Shown here piece by piece: positions 53,960-64,000 of a stretch of DNA of 64,000 nt. The position numbers were made by a program, and so were the translations under genes. The stretch is from contig JAUIMM010000697.1 in the NCBI GenBank assembly GCA_031769625.1, positions 141,553 to 205,552 of the forward strand. Reading direction: 5' to 3'. Source of the stretch: Taudactylus pleione. Taxonomy: Eukaryota > Chordata > Amphibia > Anura > Myobatrachidae. The notes beneath the pieces are model-generated. The model had not been told where the DNA came from and made no database searches. It was given only the letters and a program-made list of their open reading frames with translations. Numbering within the stretch: position 1 is the stretch's first letter; each line of letters starts with the position of its first letter.

Positions 53960-56150
53960 GCGCTGGTGACGGTAATATTAGTACCTGTGACATAGCGCTG
54001 GTGACGGTAATATTAGTGACTGTGACATAGCGCTGGTGACGGTAATATTAGTGACTGTGACATAGCGCTGGTGACGGTAATATTAGTGACTGTGACATAG
54101 CGCTGGTGACGGTAATATTAGTGACTGTGACATAGCGCTGGTGACGGTAATATTAGTGACTGTGACATAGCGCTGGTGACGGTAATATTAGTGACTGTGA
54201 CATAGCGCTGGTGACGGTAATATTAGTGACTGTGACATTGCGCTGGTGACGGTAATATTAGTGACTGTGTCATAGCGCTGGTGACGGTAATATTAGTGAC
54301 TGTGGCATAGCGCTGGTGACGGTAATATTAGTGACTGTGACATAGCGCTGGTGACGGTAATATTAGTGACTGTGACATAGCGCTGGTGACGGTAATATTA
54401 GTGACTGTGACATAGCGCTGGTGACGGTAATATTAGTGACTGTGACATAGCGCTGGTGACGGTAATATTAGTGACTGTGACATAGCGCTGGTGAGGGTAA
54501 TATTAGTGACTGTGTCATAGCGCTGGTGACGGTAATATTAGTGACTGTGACATAGCGCTGGTGACGGTAATATTAGTGACTGTGACATAGCGCTGGTGAC
54601 GGTAATATTAGTGACTGTGACATAGCGCTGGTGACGGTAATATTAGTGACTGTGTCATAGCGCTGGTGACGGTAATATTAGTGACTGTGACATAGCGCTG
54701 GTGACGGTAATATTAGTGACTGTGTCATAGCGCTGGTGACGGTAATATTAGTGACTGTGACATAGCGCTGGTGACGGTAATATTAGTGACTGTGACATAG
54801 CGCTGGTGACGGTAATATTAGTGACTGTGTCATAGCGCTGGTGACGGTAATATTAGTGACTGTGACGTAGCGCTGGTGACGGGAATATTAGTGACTGTGA
54901 CGTAGCGCTGGTGACGGGAATATTAGTGACTGTGACATAACGCTGGTGACGGTAATATTAGTGACTGTGACATAGCGCTGGTGACGGTAATATTAGTGAC
55001 TGTGACATAGCGCTGGTGACGGTAATATTAGTGACTGTGACATAGCGCTGGTGACGGTAATATTAGTGACTGTGACATAGCGCTGGTGACGGTAATATTA
55101 GTGACTGTGACATAGCGCTGGTGACGGTAATATTAGTGACTGTGACATAGCGCTGGTGACGGTAATATTAGTGACTGTGACATAGCGCTGGTGATGGTAA
55201 TATTAGTGACTGTGACATAGCGCTGGTGACGGTAATATTAGTGACTGTGACATAGCGCTGGTGATGGTAATATTAGTGACTGTGACATAGCGCTGGTGAT
55301 GGTAATATTAGTGACTGTGACATAGCGCTGGTGATGGTAATATTAGTGACTGTGTCATAGCGCTGGTGAGGGTAATATTAGTGACTGTGACATAGCGCTG
55401 GTGACGGTAATATTAGTGACTGTGACATTGCGCTGGTGACGGTAATATTAGTGACTGTGACATAGCGCTGGTGACGGTAATATTAGTGACTGTGGACATA
55501 GCGCTGGTGACGGTAATATTTGTGACTGTGACATAGCGCTGGTGACGGTAATATTAGTGACTGTGACATAGCGCTGGTGACGGTAATATTAGTGACTGTG
55601 ACATAGCGCTGGTGACGGTAATATTAGTGACTGTGACATAGCGCTGGTGACGGTAATATTAGTGACTGTGTCATAGCGCTGGTGACGGTAATATTAGTGA
55701 CTGTGGCATAGCGCTGGTGACGGTAATATTAGTGACTGTGGCATAGCGCTGGTGACGGTAATATTAGTGACTGTGACATAGCGCTGGTGACGGTAATATT
55801 AGTGACTGTGACATAGCGCTGGTGACGGTAATATTAGTGACTGTGACATAGCGCTGGTGACGGTAATATTAGTGACTGTGTCATAGCGCTGGTGAGGGTA
55901 ATATTAGTGACTGTGACATAGCGCTGGTGACGGTAATATTAGTGACTGTGACATAGCGCTGGTGACGGTAATATTAGTGACTGTGACATAGCGCTGGTGA
56001 CGGTAATATTAGTGACTGTGACATAGCGCTGGTGACGGTAATATTAGTGACTGTGTCATAGCGCTGGTGACGGTAATATTAGTGACTGTGACATAGCGCT
56101 GGTGACGGTAACATTAGTGACTGTGACATAGCGCTGGTGACGGTAACATT
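53960..56150. repeat. Satellite B subdomain dominated by GACGG units
   Basis: Across this interval nearly all units read GACGG at the variable CpG, against GATGG to either side. Similar GACGG domains occur at about 59945-60600, 61140-62400 and 63010-63780. Domain edges are fairly sharp, as expected from block amplification. Confidence 0.7.
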
Positions 56151-59100
56151 AGTGACTGTGACATAGCGCTGGTGATGGTAATATTAGTACATGTGACATA
56201 GCGCTGGTGATGGTAATATTAGTGACTGTGACATAGCTCTGGTGATGGTAATATTAGTGACTGTGACATAGCGCTGGTGATGGTAATATTAGTGACTGTG
56301 ACATAGCGCTGGTGATGGTAATATTAGTGACTGTGACATAGCGCTGGTGATGGTAATATTAGTGAGTGTGACATAGCGCTGGTGATGGTAATATTAGTGA
56401 CTGTGACATAGCGCTGGTGATGGTAATATTAGTGACTGTGATATAGCGCTGGTGATGGTAATATTAGTGACTGTGACATAGCGCTGGTGATGGTAATATT
56501 AGTGAGTGTGACATAGCGCTGGTGATGGTAATATTAGTACCTGTGACATAGCGCTGGTGACGGTAATATTAGTGACTGTGACATAGCGCTGGTGACGGTA
56601 ATATTAGTGAGTGTGACATAGCGCTGGTGATGGTAATATTAGTACATGTGACATAGCTCTGGTGATGGTAATATTAGTGACTGTGACATAGCGCTGGTGA
56701 TGGTAATATTAGTGACTGTGACATAGCGCTGGTGATGGTAATATTAGTGACTGTGATATAGCGCTGGTGATGGTAATATTAGTGACTGTGACATAGCGCT
56801 GGTGATGGTAATATTAGTGAGTGTGACATAGCGCTGGTGATGGTAATATTAGTACCTGTGACATAGCGCTGGTGACGGTAATATTAGTGACTGTGACATA
56901 GCGCTGGTGACGGTAATATTAGTGACTGTGGACATAGCGCTGGTGACGGTAATATTAGTGACTGTGACATAGCGCTGGTGACGGTAATATTAGTGACTGT
57001 GACATAGCGCTGGTGACGGTAATATTTGTGACTGTGACATAGCGCTGGTGACGGGTAATATTAGTGACTGTGACATAGCGCTGGTGACGGTAATATTAGT
57101 GACTGTGACATAGCGCTGGTGATGGTAATATTAGTGACTGTGACATAGCGCTGGTGATGGTAATATTAGTGACTGTGACATAGCGCTGGTGATGGTAATA
57201 TTAGTGACTGTGACATAGCGCTGGTGATGGTAATATTAGTGACTGTGATATAGCGCTGGTGATGGTAATATTAGTGACTGTGACATAGCGCTGGTGATGG
57301 TAATATTAGTGACTGTGACATAGCGCTGGTGATGGTAATATTAGTGACTGTGACATAGCGCTGGTGATGGTAATATTAGTGACTGTGACATAGCGCTGGT
57401 GATGGTAATATTAGTGACTGTGACATAGCGCTGGTGATGGTAATATTAGTGACTGTGACATAGCGCTGGTGATGGTAATATTAGTGACTGTGACATAGCG
57501 CTGGTGATGGTAATATTAGTGACTGTGACATAGCGCTGGTGATGGTAATATTAGTGACTGTGACATAGCGCTGGTGATGGTAATATTAGTGACTGTGACA
57601 TAGCGCTGGTGATGGTAATATTAGTGACTGTGACATAGCGCTGGTGATGGTAATATTAGTGACTGTGACATAGCGCTGGTGATGGTAATATTAGTGACTG
57701 TGACATAGCGCTGGTGATGGTAATATTAGTGACTGTGACATAGCGCTGGTGATGGTAATATTAGTGACTGTGATATAGCGCTGGTGATGGTAATATTAGT
57801 GACTGTGACATAGCGCTGGTGATGGTAATATTAGTGACTGTGACATAGCGCTGGTGATGGTAATATTAGTGACTGTGACATAGCGCTGGTGATGGTAATA
57901 TTAGTGACTGTGACATAGCGCTGGTGATGGTAATATTAGTGACTGTGACATAGCGCTGGTGATGGTAATATTAGTGACTGTGACATAGCGCTGGTGATGG
58001 TAATATTAGTGACTGTGACATAGCGCTGGTGATGGTAATATTAGTGACTGTGACATAGCGCTGGTGACGGTAATATTAGTGACTGTGTCATAGCGCTGGT
58101 GACGGTAATATTAGTGCCTGTGACATAGCGCTGGTGATGGTAATATTAGTGACTGTGACATAGCGCTGGTGATGGTAATATTAGTGACTGTGACATAGCG
58201 CTGGTGATGGTAATATTAGTGACTGTGACATAGTGCTGGTGATGGTAATATTAGTGACTGTGACATAGCGCTGGTGACGGTAATATTAGTGACTGTGACA
58301 TAGTGCTGGTGATGGTAATATTAGTACCTGTGACATAGCGCTGGTGATGGTAATATTAGTGACTGTGACATAGCGCTGGTGATGGTAATATTAGTGACTG
58401 TGACATAGCGCTGGTGATGGTAATATTAGTACCTGTGACATAGCGCTGGTGATGGTAATATTAGTGACTGTGACATAGCGCTGGTGATGGTAATATTAGT
58501 GACTGTGACATAGCGCTGGTGATGGTAATATTAGTGACTGTGACATAGCGCTGGTGATGGTAACATTAGTGACTGTGACATAGCGCTGGTGATGGTAATA
58601 TTAGTGACTGTGACATAGCGCTGGTGATGGTAACATTAGTGACTGTGACATAGCGCTGGTGATGGTAACATTAGTGACTGTGACATAGCGCTGGTGATGG
58701 TAATATTAGTGACTGTGACATAGCGCTGGTGACGGTAATATTAGTGACTGTGACATAGCGCTGGTGACGGTAATATTAGTGACTGTGACATAGCGCTGGT
58801 GACGGTAATATTAGTGAGTGTGACATAGCGCTGGTGACGGTAATATTAGTGACTGTGACATAGCGCTGGTGACGGTAATATTAGTGACTGTGACATAGCG
58901 CTGGTGACTGGTAATATTAGTGACTGTGACATAGCGCTGGTGATGGTAATATTAGTGACTGTGACATAGCGCTGGTGATGGTAATATTAGTGACTGTGAC
59001 ATAGTGCTGGTGATGGTAATATTAGTGACTGTGACATAGCGCTGGTGATGGTAATATTAGTGACTGTGATATAGCGCTGGTGATGGTAATATTAGTGACT

Positions 59101-62100
59101 GTGACATAGCGCTGGTGATGGTAATATTAGTGACTGTGACATAGCGCTGGTGATGGTAATATTAGTGACTGTGATATAGCGCTGGTGATGGTAATATTAG
59201 TGACTGTGACATAGCGCTGGTGATGGTAATATTAGTGTCTGTGACATAGCGCTGGTGATGGTAATATTAGTGACTGTGATATAGCGCTGGTGATGGTAAT
59301 ATTAGTGACTGTGACATAGCGCTGGTGATGGTAATATTAGTGACTGTGACATAGCGCTGGTGATGGTAATATTAGTGATTGTGGACATAGCGCTGGTGAT
59401 GGTAATATTAGTGACTGTGACATAGCGCTGGTGATGGTAATATTAGTGACTGTGACATAGCGCTGGTGATGGTAATATTAGTGACTGTGACATAGCGCTG
59501 GTGATGGTAATATTAGTGACTGTGACATAGCGCTGGTGATGGTAATATTAGTGACTGTGACATAGCGCTGGCGATGGTAATATTAGTGACTGTGACATAG
59601 CGCTGGCGATGGTAATATTAGTGACTGTGACATAGCGCTGGTGATGGTAATATTAGTGACTGTGACATAGCTCTGGTGATGGTAATATTAGTGACTGTGA
59701 CATAGAGCTGGTGATGGTAATATTGGTGACTGTGTCGTAGCGCTGGTGATGGTAATATTAGTGACTGTGACGTAGCGCTGGTGATGGTAATATTAGTGAC
59801 TGTGACGTAGCGCTGGTGATGGTAATATTAGTGACTGTGACGTAGCGCTGGTGATGGTAATATTAGTGACTGTGACATAGCGCTGGTGATGGTAATATTA
59901 GTGACTGTGACATAGCGCTGGTGATGGTAATATTAGTGACTGTGACATAGCGCTGGTGACGGTAATATTAGTGACTGTGACATAGCGCTGGTGACGGTAA
60001 TATTAGTGACTGTGACATAGCGCTGGTGACTGGTAATATTAGTACCTGTGACATAGCGCTGGTGACGGTAATATTAGTACCTGTGGCATAGCGCTGGTGA
60101 CGGTAATATTAGTGACTGTGACATAGCGCTGGTGACGGTAATATTAGTGACTGTGACATAGCGCTGGTGACGGTAATATTAGTGACTGTGACATAGCGCT
60201 GGTGACGGTAATATTAGTGACTGTGACATAGCGCTGGTGACGGTAATATTAGTGACTGTGACATAGCGCTGGTGACGGTAATATTAGTTGACTGTGACAT
60301 AGCGCTGGTGACCGGTAATATTAGTGACTGTGACATAGCGCTGGTGACGGTAATATTAGTGACTGTGACATAGCGCTGGTGACGGTAATATTAGTGACTG
60401 TGTCATAGCGCTGGTGACGGTAATATTAGTGACTGTGGCATAGCGCTGGTGACGGTAATATTAGTGACTGTGACATAGCGCTGGTGACGGTAATATTAGT
60501 GACTGTGACATAGCGCTGGTGACGGTAATATTAGTGACTGTGACATAGCGCTGGTGACGGTAATATTAGTGACTGTGACATAGCGCTGGTGACGGTAATA
60601 TTAGTGACTGTGACATAGCGCTGGTGATGGTAATATTAGTGACTGTGACATAGCGCTGGTGATGGTAATATTAGTGACTGTGACATAGCGCTGGTGACGG
60701 TAATATTAGTGACTGTGACATAGCGCTGGTGACGGTAATATTAGTGACTGTGACATAGCGCTGGTGATGGTAATATTAGTGACTGTGACATAGCGCTGGT
60801 GATGGTAATATTAGTGACTGTGACATAGCGCTGGTGATGGTAATATTAGTGACTGTGACATAGAGCTGGTGATGGTAATATTAGTGACTGTGTCGTAGCG
60901 CTGGTGATGGTAATATTAGTGACTGTGACGTAGCGCTGGTGATGGTAATATAGTGACTGTGACATAGCGCTGGTGATGGTAATATTAGTGACTGTGACAT
61001 AGCGCTGGTGATGGTAATATTAGTGACTGTGACATAGCGCTGGTGATGGTAATATTAGTGACTGTGACATAGCGCTGGTGATGGTAATATTAGTGACTGT
61101 GACATAGCGCTGGTGATGGTAATATTAGTGACTGTGACATAGCGCTGGTGACGGTAATATTAGTGACTGTGACATAGCGCTGGTGACGGGTAATATTAGT
61201 ACCTGTGACATAGCGCTGGTGACGGTAATATTAGTACCTGTGGCATAGCGCTGGTGACGGTAATATTAGTGACTGTGACATAGCGCTGGTGACGGTAATA
61301 TTAGTGACTGTGACATAGCGCTGGTGACGGTAATATTAGTGACTGTGACATAGCGCTGGTGACGGTAATATTAGTGACTGTGACATAGCGCTGGTGACGG
61401 TAATATTAGTGACTGTGACATAGCGCTGGTGACGGTAATATTAGTGACTGTGACATAGCGCTGGTGACGGTAATATTAGTGACTGTGACATAGCGCTGGT
61501 GACGGTAATATTAGTGACTGTGACATAGCGCTGGTGACGGTAATATTAGTGACTGTGTCATAGCGCTGGTGACGGTAATATTAGTGACTGTGGCATAGCG
61601 CTGGTGACGGTAATATTAGTGACTGTGACATAGCGCTGGTGACGGGTAATATTAGTGACTGTGACATAGCGCTGGTGACGGTAATATTAGTGACTGTGAC
61701 ATAGCGCTGGTGACGGTAATATTAGTGACTGTGACATAGCGCTGGTGACGGTAATATTAGTGACTGTGACATAGCGCTGGTGACGGTAATATTAGTGACT
61801 GTGACATAGCGCTGGTGACGGTAATATTAGTGACTGTGTCATAGCGCTGGTGAGGGTAATATTAGTGACTGTGACATAGCGCTGGTGACGGTAATATTAG
61901 TGACTGTGACATAGCGCTGGTGACGGTAATATTAGTGACTGTGACATAGCGCTGGTGACGGTAATATTAGTGACTGTGTCATAGCGCTGGTGACGGTAAT
62001 ATTAGTGACTGTGTCATAGCGCTGGTGACGGTAATATTAGTGACTGTGTCATAGCGCTGGTGACGGTAATATTAGTGACTGTGACATAGCGCTGGTGACG

Positions 62101-63469
62101 GTAATATTAGTGACTGTGTCATAGCGCTGGTGACGGTAATATTAGTGACTGTGACATAGCGCTGGTGACGGGAATATTAGTGACTGTGACATAGCGCTGG
62201 TGACGGGAATATTAGTGACTGTGACATAACGCTGGTGACGGTAATATTAGTGACTGTGACATAGCGCTGGTGACGGTAATATTAGTGACTGTGACATAGC
62301 GCTGGTGACGGTAATATTAGTGACTGTGACATAGCGCTGGTGACGGTAATATTAGTGACTGTGACATAGCGCTGGTGACGGTAATATTAGTGACTGTGAC
62401 ATAGCGCTGGTGATGGTAATATTAGTGACTGTGACATAGCGCTGGTGATGGTAATATTAGTGACTGTGACATAGCGCTGGTGATGGTAATATTAGTGACT
62501 GTGTCATAGCGCTGGTGAGGGTAATATTAGTGACTGTGACATAGCGCTGGTGAGGGTAATATTAGTGACTGTGACATAGCGCTGGTGACGGTAATATTAG
62601 TGACTGTGACATAGCGCTGGTGACGGTAATATTAGTGACTGTGACATAGCGCTGGTGACGGTAATATTAGTGACTGTGACATAGCGCTGGTGACGGGAAT
62701 ATTAGTGACTGTGACATAACGCTGGTGACGGTAATATTAGTGACTGTGACATAGCGCTGGTGACGGTAATATTAGTGACTGTGACATAGCGCTGGTGACG
62801 GTAATATTAGTGACTGTGACATAGCGCTGGTGATGGTAATATTAGTGACTGTGACATAGCGCTGGTGACGGTAATATTAGTGACTGTGACATAGCGCTGG
62901 TGATGGTAATATTAGTGACTGTGACATAGCGCTGGTGATGGTAATATTAGTGACTGTGACATAGCGCTGGTGATGGTAATATTAGTGACTGTGTCATAGC
63001 GCTGGTGAGGGTAATATTAGTGACTGTGACATAGCGCTGGTGACGGTAATATTAGTGACTGTGACATAGCGCTGGTGACGGTAATATTAGTGACTGTGAC
63101 ATAGCGCTGGTGACGGTAATATTAGTGACTGTGACATAGCGCTGGTGACGGTAATATTAGTGACTGTGACATAGCGCTGGTGACGGTAATATTAGTGACT
63201 GTGTCATAGCGCTGGTGACGGTAATATTAGTGACTGTGGCATAGCGCTGGTGACGGTAATATTAGTGACTGTGACATAGCGCTGGTGACGGTAATATTAG
63301 TGACTGTGACATAGCGCTGGTGACGGTAATATTAGTGACTGTGACATAGCGCTGGTGACGGTAATATTAGTGACTGTGACATAGCGCTGGTGACGGTAAT
63401 ATTAGTGACTGTGACATAGCGCTGGTGACGGTAATATTAGTGACTGTGTCATAGCGCTGGTGACGGTAA

Positions 63470-63535
63470 TATTAGTGGACTGCTGACGGAATTGAAGCGC
63501 TGGTGACGGGAATATTAGTGACTGTGACATAGACG
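63470..63535. repeat. Rearranged unit within satellite B
   Basis: At 63474-63500 the array reads GTGGACTGCTGACGGAATTG and AAGCGCTGG, which fits no normal unit. A CATAGACGCTGG variant with an extra base follows. The regular 35-bp pattern resumes at once. This may be a true local rearrangement or a read or assembly error. Confidence 0.7.
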
Positions 63536-64000
63536 CTGGTGACGGTAATATTAGTGACTGTGACATAGCGCTGGTGACGGTAATATTAGTGACTGTGACA
63601 TAGCACTGGTGACGGTAATATTAGTGACTGTGACATAGCGCTGGTGACGGTAATATTAGTGACTGTGACATAGCGCTGGTGACGGTAATATTAGTGACTG
63701 TGACATAGCGCTGGTGACGGTAATATTAGTGACTGTGACATAGCGCTGGTGACGGTAATATTAGTGACTGTGACATAGCGCTGGTGAAGGTAATATTAGT
63801 GACTGTGACATAGCGCTGGTGATGGTAATATTAGTGACTGTGACATAGCGCTGGTGATGGTAATATTAGTGACTGTGTCATAGCGCTGGTGAGGGTAATA
63901 TTAGTGACTGTGACATAGCGCTGGTGACGGGTAATATTAGTGACTGTGACATAGCGCTGGTGACGGTAATATTAGTGACTGTGACATTGCGCTGGTGACG

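Larger units (their letters stand above)
48066..64000. repeat. Satellite B: 35-bp tandem array
   Basis: The period is exactly 35 bp, counted between successive TGACATAGCG starts. That gives about 455 units to the right edge, where the array is still running. Each unit holds TGACATAGCGCTGGTGA, then TGG or CGG, then TAATATTAGTGACTG. The main variable sites are GATGG/GACGG, and GACTG with alternatives GAGTG, GACAG, ACCTG and ACATG. ACATAG/ACGTAG/TCATAG/GCATAG also vary. A few units have one-base insertions (for example CTGGTAATATTAG at 58907 and 60027) or a 7-bp duplication (52760). No open frame of note is present. It begins directly after an A-rich tail next to the degenerate LINE. Confidence 0.98.

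Noticed and set aside
48066..64000. TAATATTAG in every unit resembles the nonanucleotide at replication origins of circoviruses and geminiviruses (TAATATTAC-type)
   Set aside because: The last base differs, there is no flanking stem to present it in a loop, and no Rep-like gene exists in the window. An 8-bp AT palindrome in a satellite is unremarkable.

Overview
This window looks like heterochromatin or a repeat-rich gene desert from a large vertebrate genome, most likely an amphibian (frog-like). The grounds are the mix of elements: a Gmr1-type Ty3/Gypsy retrotransposon, several hAT DNA transposons with matching 8-bp target duplications, a Tc1 element, a mariner remnant, L1-clade LINE pieces, a Ty1/Copia remnant, and non-autonomous elements with GGGCCTGATTCAG ends. 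The species assignment is inference. I found no convincing host gene, rRNA, tRNA or bacterial feature.

Layout. 1-16310: satellite A, a 20-bp tandem repeat that is already running at the left edge. 16311-17789: partial and small DNA-transposon-like repeats. 17790-28645: a hAT transposon with an exact 8-bp target duplication. Its BED-finger transposase is broken by at least three frameshifts and by a complete Gypsy element (21320-27188, minus strand). That Gypsy has 592-bp LTRs with no difference that I can see, a tRNA-Leu-like primer site, a polypurine tract, and a pol whose integrase comes before reverse transcriptase. 28654-30717: mostly unclassified sequence with a local tandem duplication. 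30718-34952: a second, shorter hAT relative with its own 8-bp target duplication; it contains an 889-bp insertion that can be delimited from an internal duplicate. 34961-39733: poorly recognised sequence with one clean 5'-truncated L1 insertion (37134-37720). 39734-39913: mariner tail. 40699-41422: an unusual element built of about eleven consecutive hairpins. 43310-45569: a third hAT-like element carrying a degenerate Tc1. About 45770-46480: Copia remnant. About 46560-48000: degenerate L1-clade LINE. 48066-64000: satellite B, a 35-bp repeat with about 455 copies, running off the right edge.

How the parts relate. The history is one of nested insertion. Gypsy jumped into hAT recently, Tc1 sits inside another hAT-like element, and an unknown element sits inside the second hAT. 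The first two hATs share a TATA box, the motif after it, and about 400 bp of 3' end, yet each has grown its own minisatellites downstream of the promoter. Both big satellites vary mainly at CpG sites, which suggests methylated, decaying arrays, and both carry larger block duplications. The long open frames on the minus strand of satellite A follow from a repeat unit with no stop codon on that strand and should not be taken as genes. The most unusual object is the serial-hairpin element at 40699-41247.
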